A stretch of 64,000 nucleotides of DNA, taken from the NCBI RefSeq assembly GCF_963678975.1, contig NC_089273.1:10106614-10170613 (forward strand), read 5' to 3'. This DNA is from Dysidea avara (lineage: Eukaryota > Porifera > Demospongiae > Dictyoceratida > Dysideidae). Position 1 is the first letter of the stretch. Every line of letters starts with the position of its first letter. The position numbers and the translations under genes are program-made. The notes under the pieces were generated by a model that was not told where the DNA came from, did not search any database, and was given only the letters and a program-made list of their open reading frames with translations. This document shows, piece by piece, positions 55,386-64,000 of this stretch.

Positions 55386-56592
55386 TGGTATCACTCGTGA
55401 CATCCGGAGATGGTGGAGCTAAGGGGGGTGTTGGTAATGATTTTGATGGGATCAATATGTTATCGATGCAGATGGAGGAATAAACTGCCTACAAAAGCTG
55501 ACATCAAGTAATAGGCCTGGCTTGCAATCACATAAGCTCCTTCAGTGTATGCCTGCTAAGGAGGATCCAGATTGGACCACCAAGCTCAATCATTTGCCAA
55601 CTATCACTTTTGGTACAATATATGACTTCCTTGTTAGTCGTAAAGTTTTCTTGAAGAGAGTCAGGGACATTGAAATCATTGTAGATGACCAAGAGGACAA
55701 TTTATTGAGTAAAGAAAGCAGTTCTGATGAATCCTGGTATGAGTCAGTCGAGTACACCCGTGCTTTAGATAAAGCGTATCGTTTTTTCAAGGATGGTCAT
55801 GTCCAGGATATAAAGTATCATCCCTGGATAAGCCAAACAGATTTTATATGCATATCAACCAAGGTTTTACCATCTATGAGAAAAGATCGGATATACAATG
55901 TCACAGTCATTATTCAAGAGTCAAATGCCCGTGTTGTTATAGCTTACTGTACTTACCCAGCTGGATTGGCAGGATGTTGTAATCATGTAACTGCTACATT
56001 GTATTGTCTTGAAGATTATGTAGGGTTGGGTTTAAGAGAAGAGGAAGAACTTGGTTGTACTAGCAGATTGCAGACCTGGAATCAGCCCAGAAAACGTAAT
56101 GTTGAGCCGCATCCAACAGATGATGTTACACTACATAAGGATATGTATGGGAAGAAGAAAAGGTGTAAGCTGCAACATGTTAATAAGTGGGACTGTCGTC
56201 CAAGCTCAAGGAAGATCATTGATCCAGATAAGGCACGTACTCTGAGGGAAAGTTTATGTATCATAGAGCAAAACAAGATCATTGCCGCAAATTTTGCTAT
56301 CAACACTGCCAGTACTGAGAGAGAGAGGGAACAAGCACTTGCAAAAGAATCTATGATGACTAACTATGGTACATCATGCTTTTTACAGATCTTGGATGAT
56401 GACCCTGTCCCACTGGACAACAGGAAAGATAAAATGCGGAAGGAAAGAATTGCATGGGCAGAATTGAAGAAGCAGTTGTTTATGCAGCAACTTTCTGCTA
56501 ACCAATCATCTGTTAAGCACGATCATAATTATATCAATAATAGTCATTCCCCTATACCGCCACAGGAATTTTTGCTGGTGAGACAAAAGTAA
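55386..56592 (+). CDS. Element B nuclease, N-terminal and SWIM region
   Basis: ATG at 55386 opens MVSLVTSGDGGAKGGVGNDF, but that frame soon stops. The main frame runs from about 55500: LNHLPTITFGTIYDFLVSRK, SWISQ-like region, ARVVIAYCTYPAGLAGCCNH and VTATLYCLEDYVG. The SWIM pattern CxC...CxH here has Tyr at the second Cys (CTY), so zinc binding may be lost. It is followed by a basic linker and a coiled-coil-like region (residues 240-340). The frame continues after a stop at 56592 into the YqaJ part. Confidence 0.7.
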
Positions 56593-56594
56593 AT

Positions 56595-57266
56595 GTGCAG
56601 CAAAAGTTATTAGATGACCTCTATACCCATCATGTAAGCATCAGTGCTACTGCAATACGGGAACTAGAGTCATCCACACGAGGACAACATCAATCAGACA
56701 GGTGGCACCATGAACGCAAACTTCGTGTGACTGCTTCTGGAATGAAGGAAATTTGTCATCAGAGACCAACTACTACATGTACGTCCTTTGCCAAGAGGAA
56801 ATTCTCATTGCAGTCAATCAATACACTGGCAATTAATTATGGAAAAAACATGAAACTGTTGCAATTTCTAGTTACGTAAAACATCAAAGAGCTAAAGGAA
56901 AAATAGTGAAGGTAGAATCATGTGGTCTTTTTGTTGACCATTCTATGCCTTGGCTTGCAGCAAGCCCAGATGGGATTGTAACTGACTTAAGTGAAAGAAA
57001 TAAAGTGTCCTTATGTTTGTGAGAGACAAACCATAGATGATGCCTGTAAGACTGTGAATGGGTTTTGCTTAACGGAATGAAAAGGACAAGTGATGTTATC
57101 AAAATTGCATGCTTACGTTTTTCAAATACAAACTCAAATGCATGTTACAGGGCTTAAATGGTGCGATTTCTTTGTTTGGTCACCAATGGGAGAACCCTTC
57201 ATTCAGAGAATTGAGTATGAACCAGCCTTTATGGACCAAGTACTGTTTAAAGCACGCGATTTCAAT
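56595..57266 (+). pseudogene. Element B YqaJ nuclease domain, shifted frames
   Basis: RWHHERKLRVTASGMKEICH opens the fold. LAASPDGIVTDL (Asp), EIKCPYVCE (E-x-K) and YVFQIQTQMHVTGLKWCDFF complete it across frames changed by two small indels near 56845 and 56995. It is clearly the same PD-(D/E)XK family as element A's nuclease. Confidence 0.7.
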
Positions 57267-57310
57267 CAGCCTTTATGGACCAAGTACTGTTTAAAGCACG
57301 CGATTTCAAT
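57223..57310 (+). repeat. 44-bp tandem duplication inside the nuclease gene
   Basis: CAGCCTTTATGGACCAAGTA through GCGATTTCAAT occurs twice in direct succession, identical except at the junction. 44 is not a multiple of three, so the duplication itself shifts the frame between the YqaJ and OTU parts. Confidence 0.9.
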
Positions 57311-58399
57311 AAGCTTTTACCAACTGCTGTGCCTCACATGATAATATCTCCATCGGATTGTACCATTAGTTTTCCTGGACCAATCATGAATGAACAGTGC
57401 TCTTTTATAGATTCTGTATCCAGAGTAATAGTGCGAGAGAATTTCATGGAAACTAAAGTAAAGAAGTGTGACCCTATTGATCAGCAAGAAGGCAGTGAAA
57501 GACAGCAAGGCACGCAGAACAAGAATCCACCTTGTTCAGACAGGCAAGATCGTAGTGTGAAAGTGAAATCTTTGGAGAAGTTTGACCCTAATGGCAGCAA
57601 CAATGAACAAGAAACTAGTGAAGGAATCCAAGCTGAGGAGAGTCTTTGTTTAGAGTCTTTAGTCAGGAAAGACAAAAATATGCAAGCACTCAATTTGGAC
57701 ACACACCATGTCAGCAAGCTACAAGCTGGTGTAGAAAAGCCTGGTCACATCTCCACCAAGAAACAACAATGTTCTGATCAAAAAGCAATCATCAAGACAG
57801 ACCATACGCAGATTTCCCATGACCAAGAAACTTCTGATGTGCAGTTAGTGACAGCATATGCCAAGCCATCAAAGTATAGAACTATACAAAGTATTTTAAA
57901 ACATTTGCAGCTAAAGAGGCATACAGTTAAGGGTGACGGCAGTTGTCTTTACCATGCAATTGCACACCAGGCAGGACTAATTGCAAGCTCCTCTACTGGT
58001 GATGAGGTGGTGAGTAACCATCTCAGGCAACTCACCCTTTTGGCAATGCTGAATTACCCTGCTATTCAGCTAGAGTGCTCATTGTCTGACCAAGACTGGC
58101 AGGCAAAACGACTGCAAGTGTTGACCACCTGTGAGTGGGGTGGTGATATTGAACTTCGGTTAATGGCGGTTGGCCTTAAGAGAGACATTATAGTGGTCAC
58201 TGACTCTAATCTTGGAAATGTGTTTGCACGTAAAGTTCCACACCAACCACCAACAGTTCCTAAAATGAAGGGAGGAATTTTTATTCCAGTAACATCTGAT
58301 GAACCCTGTACCAGTGACCAATCAACACAGATACAGAATTGTTTTATTATTGTGTACAATGGCAGTAACCATTATAACTCAACTTTACGTATTTTGTAA
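57275..58399 (+). CDS. Element B OTU protease domain region
   Basis: 374 codons. The first 35 residues continue the nuclease; about 36-200 is a polar Gln/Lys/Ser linker. From about 205: VKGDGSCLYHAIAHQAG (OTU Asp and Cys), WGGDIELRLMAVGLKRDIIV, then CFIIVYNGSNHYNS with the catalytic His. All three catalytic positions are kept. It ends at a TAA 148 bp from the opposing transposase stop. Element A has a PHD finger at this C-terminal position instead. Confidence 0.85.
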   Translation: MDQVLFKARDFNKLLPTAVPHMIISPSDCTISFPGPIMNEQCSFIDSVSRVIVRENFMETKVKKCDPIDQQEGSERQQGTQNKNPPCSDRQDRSVKVKSLEKFDPNGSNNEQETSEGIQAEESLCLESLVRKDKNMQALNLDTHHVSKLQAGVEKPGHISTKKQQCSDQKAIIKTDHTQISHDQETSDVQLVTAYAKPSKYRTIQSILKHLQLKRHTVKGDGSCLYHAIAHQAGLIASSSTGDEVVSNHLRQLTLLAMLNYPAIQLECSLSDQDWQAKRLQVLTTCEWGGDIELRLMAVGLKRDIIVVTDSNLGNVFARKVPHQPPTVPKMKGGIFIPVTSDEPCTSDQSTQIQNCFIIVYNGSNHYNSTLRIL

Positions 58400-58547
58400 A
58401 AATATATTCATCTTTGTGCATGTATAGTATTTTAAAACATCTATACCACATTAATTTTATTATGTACTTTAGTTAACAAACAAGTGGTGGACTGAAGTTA
58501 CAAAGCATGGCACACACATACACAAGTTCATTTACAGAGTCTCACAT

Positions 58548-59600
58548 TCAGGCTGGAATGGTTGGTTGAAAAATCCGGAATTCTTTTATACGGCCTATGG
58601 CTCTCTCAACATGAATTCTCAACCGGGCAATCTTCTTTGTACGTAAAACATTATCGCTTGAAAATTGAGTTCCTGAATTTAAAAATGGAGGAATGTTTAA
58701 CTTTACTCCTAATGGTGCAAGTAAGTCTTGTATATCAAAGCCTTTGTCGGCCATGATCTCATCACCAACTTCAAGTAAGTCTAATAACTTGCTGCGTTCG
58801 ACTAACTTTTTATCTGATATTGATCCTTCATATGTAGGAGATACAAATACAATTGCCCCACTTGGAATGATTCCTATCAGGACCTTCACTGTATTCTTAT
58901 TCTTATATGCCGAAAATGTGGCAGCTTGGGAAACTAGTGATGATGGGCGCTCCATACCAAATTCTGTAACATCGATTATCAGCCTAGTATTTGGATACTG
59001 CTCCTTAAAAGCTTCTGGCATATACTTTTTAACTATATGCCAGGGTGGATAACGCTCCAAGCTTTTCAAACTGTGAAACAGCAGGTTAATCCACGTAGCA
59101 GTGATTCTAGAAACAGATGATTGAGATATTCCAAACCTGTTTGCTATGTCGAATTCAAAAAGACCCAAACAGAGCCTAACCAGCGTTAGAAAGAGCTGCT
59201 CTAGCAAGGGAAGTTTGTGGCTTCTCCCAGTCTTTTCTTCAGCATAAGTATCCTTCGATTTGCCACTCCTCCATTGGCGCATAACCTTTGCATCAGACTC
59301 TAAAATATTTTTATAGAAGTAGAAAAGAGTGTCGTAGTCTGGAAAGCTGGTATACAGGTTGATTTGATAATTCTCATCCTTGATATTTTCCAAGCGAAAC
59401 AAAGATTTTTCGTGCTTAGTTTGTAATTCTGCCAGCTGAAGTGACATTTCCGCTACTTTTCCCTGTAAAAATTCAATTAAATCACCCCCAGAAAACCTTT
59501 CATCTTCTATCCCAATGTCTAGAGTTTTTTCCACATCTTCAGTTGACACAAGTTCCATGCAATACTGTTGGCTAGTCTCCGTTAGTTGAGTAAAATCTGT
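58548..59600 (-). CDS. Element B DDE transposase (Harbinger/ISL2EU type)
   Basis: About 336 residues read minus. A coiled-coil-like start (LIEFLQGKVAEMSLQLAELQ) and a Y-x-G-F-like region lead to LFLTLVRLCLGLFEFDIANR and FGISQSSVSRITATW (HTH). The catalytic core follows: TRLIIDVTEFGMERPSS (first Asp), TYEGSISDKKLVERS (second Asp), IMADKGFDIQDLL, and ARLRIHVERAIGRIK with the Glu. All DDE residues are present and no break is seen. It joins upstream to the THAP part. Confidence 0.85.
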   Translation of the reverse strand, partial: TDFTQLTETSQQYCMELVSTEDVEKTLDIGIEDERFSGGDLIEFLQGKVAEMSLQLAELQTKHEKSLFRLENIKDENYQINLYTSFPDYDTLFYFYKNILESDAKVMRQWRSGKSKDTYAEEKTGRSHKLPLLEQLFLTLVRLCLGLFEFDIANRFGISQSSVSRITATWINLLFHSLKSLERYPPWHIVKKYMPEAFKEQYPNTRLIIDVTEFGMERPSSLVSQAATFSAYKNKNTVKVLIGIIPSGAIVFVSPTYEGSISDKKLVERSKLLDLLEVGDEIMADKGFDIQDLLAPLGVKLNIPPFLNSGTQFSSDNVLRTKKIARLRIHVERAIGRIKEFRIFQPTIPA

Positions 59601-60085
59601 TTTGTTAGAATTCTGTGTTGTACATTTGAATATATACTTTGTCGCTGTTCCATGGAAACAAAGATGGGACAGCTGTTTTCTTCAATACACGTCTGGCAGC
59701 TTGGGGATCTTTACCACTATAGTCATCAGCAGTGAAATGTTCTGAACATACTTTTGTGTTCCTATTGATGACAAAATTGGTAACAGGATCTCGTCAAATA
59801 TTTGAAATCCAGCGCTGTGCCCTTGCCTTTTCTGTAACAATACTTGGGAAAGAATGAAATGAGATACGAGGTAATCCAAAACGTGCTCTTTCTGTGTTTT
59901 CAGCAGATGAATGGTGGCACAAAGGCACACAGCAATACTGACCCCGCCACAATTCATCACTACACGACTTTCTTGAACTGCCTTTGTCAGTTTGCGATGA
60001 AATAGCTGAAGTACTCGCAAGTAATTCGTCGATATCTCCCTCAATTCTGCCGTCTCCGCCAGATGCCATTGCATGGTCTCTGTGA
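59601..60085 (-). CDS. Element B transposase THAP-domain part
   Basis: ATG near 60071 follows the TIR acceptor; MASGGDGRIEGDIDELLAST leads to QYCCVPLCHHSSAENTERA, FHSFPS, RWISNI, then CSEHFTADDY and AVPSLFPWN. This is a THAP zinc finger with its C2CH ligands (C-x4-C, C-x2-H) intact, binding the TIRs. One TGA stands after RWISNI where CGA (Arg) is expected, a CpG-type change. A second frame change lies between FPWN and the DDE part. Confidence 0.75.
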
Positions 60086-60311
60086 AGAACCAGCAAAAAT
60101 TAAGCAGAATTGGCAAAAAGTAGCATCGCTATATTCGGAAACAAGTACCAAAACATCTTTTTTGCTTACCTTAGCAGTGGATCGATTCTATTCAGCTATC
60201 AAGGACAATCACATTGGACTCGCCATACAAACCATTCTGCGAAAATATTAGTCTTAGAGTCCCCCAAATAGAGCGTCCATTTGCATTTCGTGACATCATT
60301 TGGGATTTGGC
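60085..60311 (-). promoter_or_regulatory. Element B right TIR with leader intron
   Basis: Inverse of 55131-55360: the donor CTAAG/GTAAGC and acceptor CTTCACAG are preserved. It drives the transposase on the minus strand. Confidence 0.65.
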
Positions 60312-61882
60312 TGATTAGACAGTAAATTGGCCATATCTTTGGAATGCTTCAACGTATCATCGCAAATTTTTCACACAACATATGGAAACAATTTTGTGAC
60401 ATCAGTGAATGTTCTATTAGAGTATGTAAATACAGTCTTCATGGATTTCATTGATATACATAACACATTCAGAATGTTTGTGTGTATAGACACTTAGTAA
60501 AGTGCTATATACATCATGATGACCAATGAATTTGCTTTAATAATGAATAACATTTAAGAAACCAAATATGTCATACCTGTCTCATTGAGTGGTATGAATA
60601 TACTTAACAGTTGTAAGGATTTCATTACCTGAATAAGTAAGTAGCTGACTACTAAAGAAGGCAATACAGAGCAACTGACTTTAAGTACAATTGTTTCTGA
60701 TATACAATAACAATTATTTTGAAGTTATCTAATAAAGCAGTCGGCCAGGTTTGGATTTAACTTGTTTACAGTAAACAGTGATCACTTGAAAGAAAATTGA
60801 AGGTTTTGCCTTGAAGACAATTATTATGTGTACTGTATGAGCTAATGAATTCCCTTCAATAATGAATCATGTTAAAGAAAGTTAATGCGACATAGAAAAG
60901 GCGTACTGTTGCATATTGCCATATGAATATAATTTGCACTTGTAGGGATTTCATTGGTTAGATAGGCAACTGATCAACATCTGAAGATGTTTGTATACAT
61001 CAATCATCTCTCAGTATGGCTATCTCTGTTATATGATAGAAAGATTTTCAAACACTCTAATAAAGCAGTCTGTTATTTTTTTGTATTGTGCATTCTTCCA
61101 TATGAGGTAGATAACCACTCAGTGCTTCATTGTAGCTATAATAAAGAAAATTGGCCAATGGTCCCAAATGTATGGTTTTCCAAAATAGGGTCACATATAT
61201 TGGCGGTACTCGTTTTATGCTTGGACGGGTACTGTTCATTAACACGTTTTTTCCTGATTGTACCTATTGTGGTTTTAACATATTAAATTCATTACAAATA
61301 TAATTGTAGAAATTATTTAATTAAGGTAGCCACAGATTTGTAGGAAAGTAAAAAGCACAGTAGTATAGTAGCCGATATATGGTTGAAATAAGCTTACTAT
61401 AGTCTGATAATACACCACACTACACTAGTGATTTAACCTCTAATATATGATTGTCTTAAATGTATTCACTAAGCTTGTTATAGTAAAGTCCTAATCTAAT
61501 AGTATATGCTGTGTTATTTCATTCCAATACTAACATAATAAGACTGTTATAGGTTATAATTCTGAGCTTTTTTCAGTGTGGGGATTGTTTTTCTACACAG
61601 TACATTTGAACTGCATGAAAAGATGCCTCAAATATTCCTAACCTATATGTCTCAGTGTTTATTTTAGCACCTTAGGTTACTTTATTCATCCACAAAAGTG
61701 GTTATTTAGTTTAAAATGGTATCACTACAACCAGTGAAACCCACAATCACTTCTTTTTTGTGCCCACAATTTAAACCCACAATCAATGTTTGCAAACCTC
61801 TGTATAAAAGTAATGTATATAGTGATTGCTGATCTGTCTTCCTTCACCTATTAGGTGAGTATACCAGAGTGGTATATATTAC
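60312..61882. other. No gene; scattered repeats
   Basis: Three weakly similar blocks near 60450, 60560 and 60860 share words such as GATTTCATT and AATGAAT. Motif copies at 60412, 60728 and 61055. A repeat shared with 54660 lies at about 61170. No coding support. Confidence 0.4.
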
Positions 61883-61976
61883 TTATACCATGGCCACTCA
61901 GGATTTGTCTGATATATGTCCACACCCTCGGGCTTGGGCATATATATCAGGCAAATTCCTCGTGGCCATGGTATAA
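61883..61976. repeat. 94-bp hairpin
   Basis: TTATACCATGGCCACTCAGG with TTTGTCTGATATATG pairs with CATATATATCAGGCAAATTC and CTCGTGGCCATGGTATAA. The stem is about 40 bp with few mismatches around a short CACACCCTCGGGC loop. Confidence 0.8.
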
Positions 61977-61979
61977 CTA

Positions 61980-63133
61980 TTAAGGGTGCTCTGTACAGTT
62001 CTGCATGTGGCTTCCCGTAAATTATGTTTTCTGCTATAACTTACAAACGGATTAAACCACTGTTAAACTATTTTTATTTGCAATAAGCTATCACTACTGC
62101 ACAGTTTAGTCCAAATCCCGTGTCTTAGCTCACTGTAGAAGGCGAGTTATAATTTTTTGCTTCAAACTAGAACTAGTTGCATAGTTCACACCCTAGAGAC
62201 TTGATTCTTTAAAAATACATTATTGAAAACTGTACAAGCAAATATGTATTTCTATTTTTGTTCTCTGGCTTCTCAGTTATCAGATACTCTGCTTCCACTT
62301 TTGTGATGGCACTAATCAGTCTTCTTTTTACCTCCATGCCATTCCTTGCCGGAAGGAGCTATCAAAAAACGACAAACGCTCTTTTATTGCATAAATACCA
62401 TGGTTTCCCATCTGAAATTTTCGTGCCTATCTGGTGTAAAATCATGCACTACACTGTGAAAAAGGTGGGATATAAGATGATATTTCCAGTGGCTTATTGA
62501 ATACAAATAAGCCTTAATATAAACCCTGTATTATACTCATGTTATACTTTAGTATAAGGCATACTACACTATTACATATATGGTTTCAGTTTGTTTACCA
62601 CATTATCTGAAATAGCTTATATCGAATATAATGCCCACATTATATGATCATATATATGGTTTCAGTATGTTTAACACATTAACTAAAGCCTTACATGAGA
62701 TTGTTAGTATAATAGTTATATCAAGCTTTTTTGTATTCAATAATCCACTGGAAATACCATCTTATATCCCTCTTTTTTCACAGTGCTAGTTCTAATTTTA
62801 GTATCAAGGTGTAGAAACTGAGGCTCGCAGCTGTTCTATGGCCATAGTTATTGTTTCTTAATTACGTAACCAGAAGATAATTGGTCAATTACGGATCACT
62901 ATATTCATTAGACCACAATGAAGATACAACACTTACTTCGCTTCCTTCATGTATATTGCTCTTCTTTCTTCGTTTGTGGCAGGTTATTTCATCATAAAAG
63001 ACATTTTCTCGTTGGGCACGCCATGCGTTAAACAAACCACAAACTAATTAGCTAGATAACTACTGGTGACCACGGAAACCCCAGCTGTGCTAACCTCAGA
63101 AGCCATACACAGAACTGTATAGAGCACCCTTAA
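61980..63133. mobile_element. TTAA-flanked element GGGTGCTCTGTACAG
   Basis: TTAA at 61980-61983 and 63130-63133 bounds GGGTGCTCTGTACAGTTCTG and its inverse; the TIR extends through TGGCTTC. TTAA targets are used by piggyBac and Kolobok transposases. The interior has no recognised transposase and holds a nested MITE. Confidence 0.75.
62452..62785. mobile_element. Nested MITE CACTGTGAAAAAGG, 3-bp TSD CTA
   Basis: CACTGTGAAAAAGGTGGGAT through CCAGTGGCTTATTGAATACA is inverted at the right end, a TIR of about 55 bp. CTA lies on each side. The CACTGT tip recalls the MITE at 39808. Confidence 0.85.
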
Positions 63134-63238
63134 ATACTGTATTTCACATAGCAATAACTGTACATGTGTAATAGTGAATGTGTTAGTGTATGCTTCAATC
63201 ATGATGACACATATTAGTAGTGACATTTTCAGTTACTG

Positions 63239-64000
63239 TTATACTGTAGACCTGTTGTGAAACTTGTGTACTAGGTTAGGAGCAACCTCTTGTATTTTGA
63301 TGAGGTAATTAACATTCACTAACACAAACTCTTCACAATCTTGTCCTGAAAAGAAGTACTGTTTAGTGTATTCTATGTCAGGTGATCCTGTCTGTAATGA
63401 GGTGTAAATTAGTTGGTGTTTCTTAGTGTAAAACTTGATAACAGGTAATGTATGTAGATTGATGTAATGATAATCATGTGTCGTTATTTGCAACCACTCA
63501 CAACTCATCATGATATAATCTAACAGTTTCCCATCACAGTATGGGATGATATTCTTCACCATGACAACTGCTTGTTGTGCTATCGTTGATAGAGGATATT
63601 TATTGAAATATGTTTCTACTGTTTGGATTAAGTTGTGATAGTTCCTTTCAGTAAGATATTTTTGAACATTTTGATTTAATGATCTACTCATTTTGTGAGT
63701 ATCTTTTAATATTATGTGACAGTCACTAATCAGTGATTTAAATTCATCATTTAATGTAGGGAAAATGTAGTAATAGTTGATGAGGTCATTAAATTATGTT
63801 GTATTTCCTGTAACATTTTAATGGTAAAATGTGGGTCAGCTATTGAGAACATGTTGATCTGTTTGATGTTAAAAGGTAATAAATGATATTCAATCGCAAT
63901 TAGCATATATTTCAAGTAATCACTAGCACATAATGATGGTAGGTCATGTATGCCATAACTTTTCAGAAATTGTTCACCTAATTCTATACCAACTGTTTCA
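63239..64000 (-). CDS. Unrecognised protein, partial, at window edge
   Basis: Minus strand, entering from beyond 64000: LKSYGIHDLPSLCASDYLKY and IEYHLLPFNIKQINMFSIAD, then, after an apparent one-base shift near 63790, YYYIFPTLNDEFKSLISDCH and MSRSLNQNVQKYLTERNYHN, ending LVHKFHNRSTV-stop. It is mostly helical and hydrophobic-patterned, without zinc, nuclease or transposase motifs. It is the best candidate for a host gene, or part of a multicopy family. The shift could be an intron edge. Function unknown. Confidence 0.5.

Larger units (their letters stand above)
55131..60311. mobile_element. Harbinger-like (ISL2EU-type) element B, 5.2 kb
   Basis: GCCAAATCCCAAATGACATC and its inverse start TIRs of about 225 bp (55131-55360, 60085-60311), over 90% alike. 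Genes converge: SWIM-YqaJ-OTU (plus) and THAP-DDE transposase (minus), with a 150-bp gap between stops. The transposase DDE part is intact. The flanks TAA and TGA leave the TSD unresolved. A few indels in the nuclease and one stop in the THAP part make it inactive but fairly young. Confidence 0.85.

Noticed and set aside
58562-59052. Plus-strand frames opposite the element B transposase
   Set aside because: Antisense shadows of a well-supported DDE transposase.

Overview
This is AT-rich nuclear DNA of an animal, probably a sponge or another early-branching invertebrate. That placement is an inference from the element mix: THAP/YqaJ Harbinger-like (ISL2EU-type) transposons, a Mutator-like element with CXXC and OTU modules, a PHD-bearing reverse transcriptase element, piggyBac and many hAT- and pogo-like MITEs. 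I find no rRNA, tRNA, CRISPR array or bacterial-style operon. The only stretch that might be an ordinary host gene is an unrecognised one at the right edge (63239-64000, minus strand). Almost everything else is transposable element sequence, much of it nested.

Layout. 1-9350: inverted-repeat elements and MITEs, several with clean target-site duplications (TSDs), a 191-bp tandem array and a 5'-truncated LINE. 9356-11922: a three-level nest, a hAT-like MITE inside a LINE inside a TA-flanked MITE. 11961-23889: an 11.9-kb Mutator-like element (MULE) flanked by a perfect 9-bp TSD (TAATTAAAT). Its minus-strand gene has an N-terminal DNA-binding region, a DDE core, a SWIM zinc finger, a CXXC zinc finger and an OTU protease fold, spread over several exons. 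23959-32138: MITEs and dispersed repeats. 32193-34601: an internally deleted piggyBac element inside another MITE. 34842-38460: repeats and a decayed pseudogene. 38464-42861: Harbinger-like element A, with a THAP+DDE transposase converging on a SWIM-YqaJ nuclease-PHD gene. 43100-46930: an old direct segmental duplication whose two copies carry different MITEs. 48150-51360: a PHD-finger reverse transcriptase element, broken. 52210-54740: MITEs. 55131-60311: Harbinger-like element B, with long TIRs, a SWIM-YqaJ-OTU gene and a THAP-DDE transposase. 61883-63133: a hairpin and nested TIR elements. 63239-64000: the unrecognised gene.

How the parts fit. In elements A and B the two genes start from opposite TIRs and converge. 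In B each TIR also carries the same leader and apparent intron, so both genes should share one promoter and leader. Chromatin- and ubiquitin-related modules (PHD, CXXC, SWIM, OTU, THAP) recur across unrelated transposons, and OTU domains occur in two different DNA-transposon superfamilies here. A short motif, ACTCTAATARAGCAGTCA, recurs more than 20 times on both strands inside MITEs with quite different termini. A SINE-like element appears to share its 3' stem-loop with the local LINE.

Limits: all calls come from reading the sequence. No alignments or searches were run, exon joints are inferred from splice motifs, and element edges without a TSD are approximate.
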